NCBI GenBank assembly: GCA_009760855.2
Contig: WPIO01000024.1
Coordinates: forward strand, 1,108,501 to 1,172,500
Reading direction: 5' to 3'
DNA from: Cristatella mucedo
Lineage: Eukaryota; Bryozoa; Phylactolaemata; Cristatellidae
Length of the DNA stretch: 64,000 bases
Shown here: positions 33,504 to 43,414 of the stretch, in pieces
Layout of the letters: every line of letters begins with the position of its first letter
How positions within the stretch are numbered: the first letter of the stretch is position 1
Program-made: the position numbers and the translations under genes
The notes under the pieces: model-generated
What the model was told of the DNA's origin: nothing
Seen by the model: only the letters and a program-made list of their open reading frames with translations
The model's database searches: none

Positions 33504-33522
33504 CTCTATCTCTCTCGATCGA
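33400..33522. repeat. (CT)n microsatellite
   Basis: A long CT tract with two GTGCTCTAT interruptions. Confidence 0.95.
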
Positions 33523-33819
33523 ACTGTCTCAGCCTATATGCAGTCTTTACCTCTGTCTCCACAATGAGGAGCAGCCCAGAGGGCACGCTATCCGAAGTGT
33601 GTGCTTCACGTCAAGACTAATCGAGTGCTTCGTAGGCCACCGCCGAGACGTCGATCGCTTGCAGCCAGTTGGCCGGCCGGGCTCTCGATAGGCTACGTTT
33701 GGGGAATGCTACGACCGGTTAACGGTCGCCCGCCGCCGCCTTAGACAGCTTGCACACCCGGAAGAGTGGCAAGTTTGGGCAAGCTACGCCTAAGCCGCCA
33801 GAAGGGTGGGAGTGTGCTA

Positions 33820-33895
33820 CCCTCCTTTATTGTCATGGCGGTAGCCACTAAGGCTCTTAGACCGCTATAAAAAGGAGCCGGTTAAATCGGATAAC
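33820..33895 (+). mobile_element. SINE S1b 3' fragment
   Basis: CTTTATTGTCATGGCGGTAG, AAGGCTCTTAGACCGCTATA, GGAGCCGGTTAAATCGG. Confidence 0.55.
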
Positions 33896-35106
33896 CTTTG
33901 AACTTGTTTATACCCAGGACCGCAGTAGTATAATTGCGACTGGTATGACTTCGCTTGCAGGGTGCAGCTACCCAGATAAAAAGAACTACCTATCCTCTGC
34001 GTGCAGGAAGATTCGCCACTTCCACAACCTAGTTGCAAGCCTCCGGTTTCCTTACGAGCGTTACGCTGTAGTGGCTTCGGCACCAGCGCCGAAAACGAAG
34101 CGCTCGTTACAACAACGCTAGTCAGCTCGCGACAACCGCAGGCGAAGCTGCTGGCTTGACGCAGGGCTGTCGACTTGCAGCTTCGGCGCCGATTCATGCA
34201 GACCGGCCGAAAGTAGCTGAACTCGCGGCGGCGGCGGCGGCGATGAAGAGCGCCCATGCGGGAAGATGACAAATCCGTATCCCCAGCCTAGGGAAGTGTA
34301 TTTGACAGCCGCAGCCATTTACACGCGTCCAGCACCAGCCACACGGGTACAGCATCTCTTGTACGACGCGAAGAGACCGCCAAATTGCTCCGCTCAAAAC
34401 CCGCAGAGCAACTACTTGATGATTACGCAACTTCGGCTTTTTTTGCCGCCTCACAATAGCTGCTGACATAACCGGTGCCTAATCGTTGCAATTCGGGAAT
34501 CCCGACAGCCGTAACCTAGCTCGTTCAGCACACCGACATTTCAGTATCAAAGCCCTTAAGGACGAGGAAAACAGCTCGCAGGTAAGTCCTGCCAGACGTG
34601 GGAGCAGTTTGCTTATCGTTGGACTCGGGCTGCAGATGAAGGCCAAGGTTGTCAATCAAGGCCAAGGCTGCGAGCCGAGTCTCGGCCAGGTGAGCGTAGC
34701 TGCAGTCCGCTCCTCACCTCGGCCGTGCTACTGTGGACGATGGCAGCCTGCACGATTGCAAAGAGACGTGTCTTCCGTAGTAGCAGGACCATCAACAGAG
34801 GAACAGAAGACGACCACAAGCACAAGCAAGCTGTCGAGACTCGCAGCTATCGTTACACACAACCGTCCGAAACATACTTTCGACAGAAGGCTGCCCATTT
34901 TATAACATGATAACAAAAATTCGCGCGATTAACTTCGTCTGACTCGTGGCCGATTCTTGAAAATGCACTTGACCTATTTGAGGCGAATCAGGACGTGTTT
35001 GACTGAATCTGCTAACTGCCCGGCTATTACCGAGGCCACTTCGACAGGCGGCTCGTTTCTTCTATGCCCCGACGTCACCGAGCAATCAGTGGCTACAAGG
35101 CGTTCA
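33896..35106. other. Unassigned stretch
   Basis: No gene recognised. A perfect donor-like CAG/GTAAGT occurs at 34579-34587 after an open frame, but such a 9-mer is expected by chance once in a window of this size. Confidence 0.3.
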
Positions 35107-35283
35107 GATGTCGACCCTTTTATATCTGATTTAGCAGCCTCATTTGCATAGCGGCAGTGGAGCCTCACCGGCCATCGCCGCCGCCGCTTGCGGTTGGCAA
35201 TAGAGGATTGCTCATTGCAGGATTCGAACCCACGACTTCGGTCGTGCAGAGCAAGCATCTTACCTGCAGGGCCAGCACTGCTC
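35107..35283 (-). mobile_element. SINE S1b copy
   Basis: Complement: GATTTAGCAGCCTCATTTGC, ATAGCGGCAGTGGAGCC, GATTCGAACCCACGACTTCG (B box), ATCTTACCTGCAGGGCCAGC (head). Well preserved. Confidence 0.85.
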
Positions 35284-35579
35284 TTAACTCCTCGATTTGA
35301 GCACTCAGTTGCAAGCCAATTGCTGTCCTCGTTGAATGGAGCGCCCAGATCTGAGTCTACTGCTCCCCCCCCCCGACTAGCAGCAATCTACTGCTGCCCC
35401 CCCCCGACTAGCAGTCTTTTGAGTTTCTTATACTTGGCTCCTCCATCAGTAAATTGCCTGTGGTGGCAGCGTAGCGGTACCCGCCTGTCATTCACTGTCC
35501 TAGGTCCTCCATTCTCCCGCCCCGCCCCGCCTTGGTGCTATCTATTCGCCCAGCTCTCCTGCTCAGCACCGCCTGGTTA

Positions 35580-36415
35580 ATAATAATATAATAATAATAT
35601 TGCACTTGATAAAGCGCCCTCAGAGAACTTAATCTCTTTCTAGGCGCTTTACATTTGCTGCAAAGTGATACGCAATAGAATAGTAAGTAAAATCATGCTT
35701 GAAAAACAAACACAATGAATAACGTGGTTAGGGGTTACATGCACTGGGTCAGCATGCAAATGTGGTTAGTGGCAGCACGAACAGTGTCAGCACGCATAAG
35801 CACATCGAGGACGAATCACAAGGACCCACTAAATGCTGTCCTAAATAGGTATGTTTTTAAGTTTCTTTTAAATGTGGTCAGTCAGGGGATGTTCTGATGC
35901 AGGTCGGGAGGGAGTTCCAGGCTGTGGGAGCATACGAGCTAAATGCACGGTCTCCAAAGAATTTAAGGTTTGTACGAGGTATTTCTAGACTGTTGGATTC
36001 CGAAAAGCGAGTGGTACGATGCTTTGCCTGATGGGGTAGTATATCTGAAAGATAGGCTGGAGCCATAGAATGAAGAGACCTAAAAGTGAGCGACAAAACC
36101 TTGAAGTCAATCCGTTGCTTGACTGGTAACCAGTGCAGGTCGGCGAGAAGTGGAGTAATGTGGCAACTGCGACGCTCACGACAGACAAGCCTAGCTGCAG
36201 AGTTTTGCACCAGCTGCAATCGCCTGATCGCACATGCTGGTAGGCCAGTAAGCAGTGAGTTGCAGAAGTCGAGACGAGATGTCACGAATGCATGGACCAA
36301 CTTGGACGTGGTATCCTTATCTAAACAAGCCCGAATTTTAGCAATGTTATGAAGCTGAAAATAGGCTGATTTGACTGTGGAGCTGATGTGGTCGTCTAAC
36401 GAGAGGTCGCTATGG
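35580..36415 (-). mobile_element. LINE A copy, young subfamily
   Basis: The tail with (ATT)n-type repeats and hairpin is at the left. Coding extends to the equivalent of FQSDLSLDD at the right end. By eye it is almost identical to the 27222-28540 copy. In a 75-bp sample around LADLHWLPVK I count one difference. Confidence 0.9.
35880..36415 (-). pseudogene. LINE A ORF2 C-terminal fragment
   Basis: The minus-strand frame encodes SRLDFCNSLLTGLPACAIRR, LVCRERRSCHITPLLADLHW, KQRIDFKVLSLTFRSLHSMA and SYAPTAWNSLPTCIRTSPD. Around 35880 a single base is missing compared with the 13138 copy (GGTCAGTCAGG against GGTCAGGTCAGG). The frame stops there, before FKRNLKTHLF. No RT core is present. Dead fragment. 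Confidence 0.85.
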
Positions 36416-36879
36416 TTCTCTGCAGCTGCCCCGGTGCCCGCGATGGCTTTGCCTCCAACCGCTTGCGAGCGGTCTGAGAGCGTTAGCTACTACCTAGAGC
36501 CTACAACGGCTGAACTGAAATCGCGACATTCTCTCACTTTCGGCATCTAAACTGAGGCTCAAGTCCAGTCATATCTTATCGTAAAAGTAAAGTAAGTTAA
36601 AAAAAATACCAGGTCTCCTGGCCTGCGATTGCGTAATGCTGAGTACTACAATGCTTGTATCATTGCTCAGCCTCCAACACGTATCCTTCACCTCACCCCG
36701 ATGCTCTAATGCCTGCCCTCCCCCCCCCATGCTCTAATGCCTCCCCCCTCGACGCTCTAATCCCTGCGTCAAGCGATCGTCGGCACTGGGCTAAAGAAAT
36801 CTTAGTCACACTCGATGATATGTTCTTATGGCCGCACCTCCAAGCACAAGTGGAGGCGTGGAACTGACGTAACTCGGTA
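36416..36879. other. Unassigned stretch
   Basis: Contains a CCCC-rich motif with repeated CATGCTCTAATGCCT-like units near 36700-36770. No gene recognised. Confidence 0.35.
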
Positions 36880-37450
36880 ATGACCGTGTATCACGCGCCG
36901 CACACCGCGCCGGCGCGCATGCACCATGGTACGAACTTAAGCCTTCGAGGTCGTGTGACTCACCAGTCCCTCCCCCCCCCCAACGCGAACGGAAGTCGCG
37001 CAGCAAGCAGGCGGGAGGCCAACGGTTGGCGTCTTGGCGCTCCGCCCCGCAGGCTCCTCGGCGCTCGAGTCCGCGCCAGCGCCGGCGGCGGCCGCGAGCG
37101 GGCAGTCTGTCACGAGTCTCGCTCCTGCTGCTGCTCGCTCTAGCGATTCGACGCACCGACGTAGGCAGCGCCGACCGACGCTCTTCCGTCGGACGCACGC
37201 CGAGCCGAGGCGGGAGCGAATAAGGCCGAGGCGGCGGGGGAGGGGCCCGACGTTCGCCGACGTTGAGCGAGCGAGCGCGCCGAGTCACGAGGTCACGAGG
37301 CAGACGCTCGCGCGAGCTTGTCAGAGGTCGGCGCGGGTCGGAGCTGGCCAGCGGGCGCTTCCGCATCTCTGCGCGCCGCGGAGCCGGGCTCGCGTCGCGT
37401 CGCGCACAGGCGGAAGCGCGCGACCTCAGGATGGCGACGCTTGGCTCGCA
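36880..37450 (+). promoter_or_regulatory. CpG island, possible promoter
   Basis: Very CpG-rich over more than 500 bp. Long frames are open on both strands with R/A/P/S-rich translations typical of GC-rich non-coding DNA. Orientation is inferred only from the candidate start at 37431. Confidence 0.4.
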
Positions 37451-37452
37451 CG
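37431..37452 (+). CDS. Possible first coding exon (weak)
   Basis: An ATG in strong context (A at -3, G at +4: AGGATGG) encodes MATLGSH, then G and a donor-like GTAAAG at 37453-37458. It lies at the downstream edge of the CpG island, as first exons often do. There is no nearby in-frame upstream stop. If unspliced, the frame runs 48 codons to a stop at 37572-37574 with no known domain. No second exon was identified. Chance is a real alternative. Confidence 0.2.
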
Positions 37453-37459
37453 GTAAAGT

Positions 37460-38040
37460 GTCAACGAAAGGTCAGCTGATCAAACTTCTTCTTCGTTTTA
37501 TATTGCGGCAGAAGAGCCACAAAACGGTGGCTACCGCCGCTGTTTGCGCCGTTCGGGCTGACCTTAAGCCTTGAATCTGGCGGGAGCCTCGTTGACCTGA
37601 ACGCGTACATTTAGTGACCGGCGGCAGCTTTTCGTCGGCGCAGAAACGACGGCATACACATCTATCAGCGCTTCCTTTCAGAATGTAATGGTGGACGCTC
37701 GACCAGAAGAGGCGTACCACGCCGCTTGCCTAGCGGCCGCAGCCAACTGCCGAGTGCCGGCTGGGAGTGCTAAACGCATAATGAGCAGGTTGCGTCGCCG
37801 GCAGCGTTTCTAGCGCAACCCGGCTTATCGATATCTAGAGGCCACCAGTTCGTTGGGCCTAAACTGGACTGGGACGTCGAGGGCGAAAATGGCGGATTTT
37901 ACCGCTCTCTATTCGCAAGCGCACGTTATCGCTACGCGTCCAGTTCAGCGCTATTCCCACGCTCCTCGAAAACACTCGCCAAGACGGACGTACTGACGCC
38001 GCCCTAAAACCAGGGCGCTCCTACAGAGGAAATAGCTAGC
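37460..38040. other. Unassigned stretch
   Basis: No repeat or gene recognised. Confidence 0.4.
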
Positions 38041-38180
38041 AGTCTGTTGGCTACCGCGTACCTAAAGCCGCTAAGGCTGAGAGTGCGCTCTGCAAAACTC
38101 TCCTGCGGAACGCCCGCGCAGTCTGTATGGCTCTGAGGAATTGCAGACGGAGATACATTACGTTACGTTACATTGCGTTG
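38041..38180 (+). mobile_element. LINE B 3' end
   Basis: AGTCTGTTGGCTACCG, GAGAGTGCGCTCTGCAAAAC, TCTCCTGCGGAACGCC, GACGGAGATACATTACG, then TTACGTTACATTGCG in place of a simple (ATT)n. Confidence 0.75.
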
Positions 38181-38854
38181 GAGCCGGCTCAGGCTCGCTT
38201 GCGGTGGCTCGGCAGAAACTCCCGGTGCCCCGGCCGGCGCTCCGTAGAGGACCCGTCCGCAAAGAGCGCGGGAAACGATTCTACGTCCTTCCCCGAGTTC
38301 GTGTCGCTGTAAAAGCCACGATTTTGCTCACAATTTCTTGCGGGTCGGTCTAGCCCCGCCTGCTTGAAACTCTTGCTGGTCTTGCCCGGCATAATGAGCT
38401 TGCCGGTAGCGCCCTCTACATGAAAATCTCGGCTCCTTCACTGCGTCTTGCCGACATCGCCCTTAACTATAAATCCAGCAAGCCGTTTGCTCGCACTTCG
38501 ACCTAAACCCCAAATCTGCCAAACCACGCTTGCATGCGAAGCCATGAATCTATACCATAACTATAAACCAATACTTGAACCGTAAACATTCCAAACCGCT
38601 TATCTGCGATACGATCTACATCATAAATCGACCAAACCCTTCTGCTGTCGCTCATCTCAAAATCCTTCCTACATGGCGGTAAGCTCTTGAAAAAAATGAA
38701 ACGACTTCTTTTGACCGTGTGCAATCCTTAGATGTAAATTTCCTGGATTAGAATGTCCGCTCAAAGTGCACACTAATGGCACTGAATCGACAGCCGATAG
38801 ACCTTTCGTACAAACAAACAACGCTGCCTGCGGCAATCGGCGCGCACAACCAGT
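38181..38854. other. Unassigned stretch, low complexity near 38.5 kb
   Basis: From about 38465 to 38645, ATAAACC-like words recur irregularly. No gene recognised. Confidence 0.35.
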
Positions 38855-38900
38855 GCCGACAAGGTGCTCGCCTTTGACGACCGAGGTCACGGTGAATGCA
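38855..38900 (+). mobile_element. SINE S1/S1b head fragment
   Basis: AAGGTGCTCGCCTTTGACGA and CCGAGGTCACGG match the region between the A and B boxes. The copy breaks off before the body. Confidence 0.4.
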
Positions 38901-39010
38901 GTAAACGACTGAAGTCGTGGGCTCCGTCGAGCCCCGTCGTGGCGCCATGTGAAGCGCCAGAGCAGAGATTAATGGTAACAACAAAAACAATAAGACAGAT
39001 GCATTGCTGC

Positions 39011-39164
39011 TGTGATGGCACACCAGGTTGCTTTCACGACCTCGGTCCTGAGGTCGTGGGTTTGAATCCTGCGGTGGGCAATCCTATATTGCCACTGCAA
39101 GCGGTGGTGATGGCTGTAAAGGCTCTTCTGTTGCTATGCAAAAAGAGGCTGTTAAATCAGCTGC
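39011..39164 (+). mobile_element. SINE S1 copy
   Basis: Head TGTGATGGCACACCAGG, internal hairpin, B box GGTTTGAATCC, body CAATCCTATATTGCCACTGC, 3' block GAGGCTGTTAAATCAGC. Confidence 0.9.
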
Positions 39165-39167
39165 ATT

Positions 39168-39240
39168 TTGTTATAGCTTCCTCAGGGAACTTAATCTCTT
39201 TCCAGGCACTTTATATCAGCTGTAAAGGAAATAGCTTCAA
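39168..39240 (-). mobile_element. LINE A-type 3' tail fragment
   Basis: Complement of the tail: CTCAGGGAACTTAATCTCTT, CCAGGCACTTTATATCAGC. It is wedged between two S1 copies. Confidence 0.6.
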
Positions 39241-39247
39241 ATGCTTG

Positions 39248-39560
39248 GTGAACCGTGATGGCACACGAAGTAAGGCGGTTGCTTCTAACGACCTCGGTCC
39301 CTAGGTCGTGGGCTTGAATCCTGTGGTGGGCGATCCTTTATCGCGGCTTCAAGCTGTGGTGATAGCCGTAAAGGCTCTTCTGTCGCTAGTCTGTTGGCCA
39401 CCGAATGCGCACCGAAAGCCACTTAGGCTGTGAGTGCGCTATACAAAACTCTCCAGCGTAACACCCACATAGTCTTTATGACTTTGTGGAGTTACAGACG
39501 GAGATACATTACATATACAAAAGAGGCTGTTAAATCAGCTAGCATTTATTTATGTATTTA
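39248..39560 (+). mobile_element. SINE S1 copy split by LINE B 3' end
   Basis: The left part (39248-39386) runs from the head (AACCGTGATGGCACACG) to CTTCTGTCGCTA. The right part (from about 39511) resumes with TACAAAAGAGGCTGTTAAAT and ends in ATTTATTTATG-type tail. The parts join seamlessly across the S1 consensus GCTATACAAAAGAGG. Confidence 0.85.
39387..39510 (+). mobile_element. LINE B 3' end nested in SINE S1
   Basis: Starts GTCTGTTGGCCACCGAATGC, passes GTGCGCTATACAAAACTCTC, and ends GACGGAGATACATTACAT. It is a very short, strongly 5'-truncated LINE B insertion of about 124 bp. Confidence 0.85.
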
Positions 39561-39570
39561 GTCGTAGAAT

Positions 39571-40394
39571 GCACAATGTCAACCAGCATAAAATGTTTAA
39601 GGTGAAATGCACAGTATCAACATGTTAATGTGGTTAGTGGCACCATGCACAGTGTCAGCACGCATAGGCACATACAAGTCAGATCACGAGGACACACAAA
39701 ATGCTGTCAACAAGTGCGTTTGTAGTTCCTTTTAAATGTCGGCATATCGGGGGGGGGGGAGATGTGGCGACGTCAATCCGGTGTGAGTTCCAGGCTTTAG
39801 AAGCTTACGAACTGAAGGCACGGTCTCTAACAGGATTTGAAGTTCATGTAAGGTCTAGCTAAACGATTTGATTCAGAAAAGTGGGTGGCACGATGAGCTG
39901 GTTGGGTAGAAGTTCTGATAGGTAGCTAGAGCCCGAGAGACCTGCAAGTGAGTGACAGAACTTTGAAGTCGATTCGCTGCTGGATTGGGAGCCTGTGCAG
40001 GTCAGCAAGAAGTGGTATGACGTGGAACTGCGAAGCTCACGACAGACAAGCCCAGCTGCCGAGTTTTGCACCACCTATAAGCGCCTGAGTGCACAGGCCG
40101 GTAGACCAACAAGCAGTGAGTTATAGAAGTCGAGACGGGACGTTACAAATGCATGAACCAGTTTGGATGCAGTATCCCTGTCTAAGCAAGCCCGAATTTT
40201 AGCAATGTCGTGTAGCTGAAAGTAGGCAGACTTTATTGATGAGCTGATGTGATGGTCTAATGCAAGGTCACTTTGGAACAGGACACCTAGATTTCGTGCA
40301 TATGCAACAGGAGATATGGTGGCAGAGCCGATTTTGACCATTCAAGTTTCCAATTTCCGAGTCGCACTTGGTTCGCCCGTAACTAGTTATTAGT
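39571..40394 (-). mobile_element. LINE A-type copy, older
   Basis: Minus-strand coding remnant: MVKIGSATISPVAYARNLGV, DHHISSSIKSAYFQLHDIAK, CLDRDTASKLVHAFVTSRLD, then a frameshifted C-terminus (KAWNSHR-like). At the right it reaches the equivalent of NLLVMG. A poly-G run near 39750 lies inside it. No hairpin tail remains at the left end. Confidence 0.85.
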
Positions 40395-40401
40395 TGGTGC
40401 C

Positions 40402-40530
40402 GAGCTGGTTTGGCCTAGCGGTTAAGGTGCTCGCCCCGACTGAGGTCGTGGGCTCGAGCCCCGAGGATTGTGTGAAGCGCCTGAATAGAGATTAAGTTCT
40501 CTTGGGCGCTATATAAACGAATTATATATT
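40402..40530 (+). mobile_element. SINE S2, best preserved copy
   Basis: Head GAGCTGGTTTGGCCTAGCGG, with a perfect A-box match (TGGCCTAGCGG). B box GGGCTCGAGCCC. Then the LINE-like tail hairpin: AGCGCC TGAAT AGAGA (loop TTAAGT) TCTCT T GGGCGCT. It ends TATATAAACGAATTAT. This fits a tRNA-head plus LINE-tail SINE. Confidence 0.9.
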
Positions 40531-40596
40531 TTTTGGTTTTATCGTCAATTAGTTTGAGAAAGTTTGCTGTCATTCCTGTTGGATGTCAGCCCTATA

Positions 40597-40759
40597 CCAT
40601 GATGGCACACTAGGTAAGGCGGTGGCCTTCACGACCTTGGTCCGAAGGTCGTGGGTTCGAATCCTGCGCTGGGAAATCCTATATTGCCACTGGAAGCAGT
40701 AGTGATAGTTGTAAAGGCTCTTCTGTTGCTATACAAAAGAGGCTGTTAAATCAGCTAGT
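40597..40759 (+). mobile_element. SINE S1 copy
   Basis: Head CATGATGGCACACTAGG, B box GGTTCGAATCC, 3' block GAGGCTGTTAAATCAGCTAG. Its internal hairpin shows a paired change (CCTT with AAGG in place of CCTC with GAGG). Confidence 0.9.
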
Positions 40760-41043
40760 GTTTTTTACATGCAGCAAGGGAGTGGAGGGAGTTCGTCGCG
40801 CTTATGGGCTGAAAGGGCTCAAAGCAAAGGTACAATTGGGTGTCATCTACATAGAAGTGAAGGTTTAGATTGTGCTTGGCGATCGCATCGCATTAATATG
40901 AAATATGAAAACATTGAATATAAAAGAAAAAAGAAAGAGAATATAAACTGAAGAGAAGCGTATCGAGCGCAGAGCCTTAAGTTATCCTGCGCTGCTATAC
41001 AAATGAATCGCATGATTGCACATAGTTTCTTTTACCTTGGGTA

Positions 41044-41155
41044 GTAATAATAATAATGTAATTGTATTTGCTTAGCTCACTAAGACAACTTAATCTCCAT
41101 CCAGGCGCTTCATATATGCCAAAGGGGTCGAGCCCTCGACCTCGGCCGGGCGAGA
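41044..41155 (-). mobile_element. SINE S2 partial copy
   Basis: (AAT)n, GTATTTGCTTAGCTCAC, CTCCATCCAGGCGCTTCA, GGGTCGAGCCCTCGACCTCG. The A-box half is missing. Confidence 0.6.
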
Positions 41156-41459
41156 AGTAAGACTTAAGTGGCGCGAAAAGCAATCTACGAGATTTGAATC
41201 AGTCATGCGAGACTAAAGGCTCGGCCTTCCTAGCCACTCGTCAGTGCGGTGAATGAGATCGTTACCCCTCCCCCCACACCCCGGGAGCAGTGGGTGCGAG
41301 CAAACTGGAGCCGCCCCCTCGCGTAGCTCGCTCGTTGATAGCAACCCACATCCGTATTTTCAACCTGTTGCCGACGGCCATTGAGGAAGCGTTCAGCGAA
41401 AGAGTATTTGAATAAAGAGTGCAGTGGACGCGACAAAATAATATCCGCTCGAGTTGAGG

Positions 41460-41697
41460 CCTTCAACTCGCGACCGCCGGGCGACTCCTACGGCTCGCTA
41501 ATACCGAGCCGATAGGTGGCGTTTGGTAGGTGAATGACGTCACTGCTGGGCGCGCCGCCGCCAACCGACGGACAGATCGGCCGGAGACGCACGAGCCTCC
41601 GCAGGTGTTGGCTGCCGTTCCGTTCGGCCGCTATCTGATAGCGTACCCGCCGGTCGGCCGGCCGCCGCCGACGAGGTGCTCCGTGTGAGAGCGAAGA
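41460..41697 (+). promoter_or_regulatory. CpG-island promoter region of the 41698 gene candidate
   Basis: CpG-dense sequence that continues downstream to about 42560. It contains a perfect CRE palindrome at 41535. No TATA box is evident, which is usual for CpG-island promoters. The transcription start is not visible. Confidence 0.5.
41535..41542. promoter_or_regulatory. CRE palindrome (TGACGTCA)
   Basis: A perfect full-site cAMP response element about 155 bp upstream of the candidate ATG. CREB/ATF proteins bind such sites in animals, usually close to transcription starts. Confidence 0.5.
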
Positions 41698-41761
41698 ATG
41701 CCGGCTCGCCGACCGCTGCTGATATTTGGATGTCTACTGCCGGTGCTCGTGTCGCTGGCGA
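41698..41761 (+). CDS. Candidate first exon: signal peptide of a secreted or membrane protein
   Basis: An ATG with A at -3 (AGAATGC) is preceded by an in-frame TGA at 41686-41688, so the start is well defined. It encodes MPARRP, then a hydrophobic core LLIFGCLLPVLVSLA. This has classic signal-peptide layout: a basic N-region, a core of about 13 residues, and a small residue at the likely cleavage site. After one further base the exon ends at a consensus donor, GTGAGT (41762-41767), giving a phase-1 intron, the usual phase after signal-peptide exons. It lies in a CpG island with a CRE upstream. The mature protein is unknown; I found no convincing second exon in the remaining 22 kb, so the first intron may be long. 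Seen: start, core and donor. Inferred: that it is a real gene. Confidence 0.5.
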
Positions 41762-43121
41762 GTGAGTAGCCGCTGTAGCCGCTGTAGCCGCGCCGCCTGC
41801 GCCACGGGCGCCTCGAGCGACCGTCGCAACGCAATGCGCGTCCTCTGGACTCGGTTCGGACTGAGCTCATCGCTGTACCCAAGGCGGCGCCGTATCCGGC
41901 GGGCGTCGTGAGAACTGCCGGGTCGTCGGTCAGCCGCCACCGCTGCCACCGCCGCCGCGGGCCGCTTTGGAGCCGTGCCACTGGAGACATGCCGCCGAGC
42001 GGCCCCGCTCTTGTCTCCGCTCCTTGTCTTTTTCTCGCTCCTTCTCGTATGTGTTACTCTCGTAAAAGCCTCGCGTGTCGTTACTAATAGGATCCGGTCT
42101 CGCGTGGTCTCCGCGCGAGTTTCCGGGGGTGCGGTCTCACCCCGTCAGCAGACGGCTGCGGAGTCGTTCTCGCTGTCCGCCGGGCAGTTTTCTGGGACGA
42201 CCGCTATTCCTCCCCCCCCCCGCGACTTGCGGCTGTTTGTCGCAGCCAGCGGGTCGCGTCACCTAATTCTCGCGAGCCACTACTACTGGGTCGAGGTCGC
42301 GCCTGTTGCTTCGCAGGTGCGGCTCACTAGCGTCGCCGTGCGCCTGCAGGAGGGTTACAGGAGCACAGCTGTGTAGGCACCTGCCGTGCTCCTCGTGCGC
42401 CTCCTCTCTGCCGGTCTAAGTCTCTGCCTAGCCGCACGCGGGCTCGACTGAGCAATTCTCTCGCGCGAGCGTGGCATCGTTTAGCCGCGGCGGCTCTGTG
42501 CCTATCAACCGGCCACCTGAGTAAACGTCCCGGGTCCACGAACGTCAACCCGGAAAACCGACTGCCGCTACAGGCCCACTTGCTCTCGGCCTCAGTCTCG
42601 CAACTGTGTATAGTAGAACTCCTGGCCAGTATCGCTATTTCGCTCAGTAAATTAGCCCTCTCACTGGTTGGATTGACTGGCAGGAGTGACTGTGCAGGAG
42701 GGGCATGCCCGATGGTTGTAATGATGCTGCATCGAGCCTGCTTCCAATATGGTTTGTTCGCGTCAAATGAAGTAGCTTGCAGTAGGCGTCTAGTTGTTTG
42801 ATGCTGGAGGGGGAGGTAGGGTGGGGCCGAGCACTTAGCAGTGCACTCGCTACGTGCATCCGGTCTGCTGGCCTCAAGAGCTGCAATCGAGCCAGGTCGA
42901 TGGCCAGTCGGTGTTGGTTGCCTGGCCAACTTCTGCTCAAGCCGAACGCAGCAGCTTCCAAATGTCGCGTAGCAAGCCTAGCGGTCTGGCTTGGCTTGTC
43001 GACCTGAGTTACCCTCCCTGCCTCCCTTCTACCGACCGGAAAAGTATGGCAGAGGAGCAGGCAACGTCAGGCGCTGAAGTTGATCATCTTGGCTTGCAGT
43101 CTGCAGCTGACAACGAATCGC
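41762..43121. other. Putative intron 1 sequence, CpG-rich at first
   Basis: Follows the donor at 41762. A plus-strand frame at 41975-42376 is open and begins with a hydrophobic run, but it has no ATG at its start (GTG) and no clear acceptor. I treat it as non-coding. C and G runs occur near 42210. Confidence 0.3.
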
Positions 43122-43414
43122 ACCGCAAGCTGCACGATTCGAAGTGGCTTGGATTCCTGCACACCCGAGAGGACGCAGCCTACGTAAAAGCTCAGCTTCG
43201 GAATGTCGGGAGTTTGGTCGGGGGGGGGGGTGGTGGTGGTGAGAGGTTGAGCATCAATAATTATAGCTAGACAATTAGCTGACACCCTTCTGTTTAATTG
43301 TCGAAGGCAGCTCGTGTTTTTAGTGTCGGCATGCCCACTTTTATAATTCCATCCGGGAAAGGCTGCTGACTGACTGACGGCAGTTTTAGTCACTCACGAA
43401 ATCAGCCAGACGTA
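43122..43414 (+). repeat. Duplicated segment, copy 1 (SINE-free)
   Basis: Shares with 44211-44717 a series of blocks: ACGATTCGAAG, ACACCCGAGA, GCAGCCTACGTA, GAGAGGTTGAGCATCAATA, GTGTCGGCATGCCCACTTTT, ATCAGCCAGACGTAGGCT. The empty SINE site is at 43309-43324. Confidence 0.8.

Noticed and set aside
34545..34587. Possible 37-nt exon between TTTCAG and CAG/GTAAGT
   Set aside because: Perfect donor 9-mers occur by chance about once per window of this size, and the exon has no other support.
41975..42376. Open frame with an N-terminal hydrophobic run after the candidate exon
   Set aside because: It begins with GTG, and the only nearby ATG is in another frame with an early stop. No acceptor precedes it. 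The hydrophobic run may be accidental.
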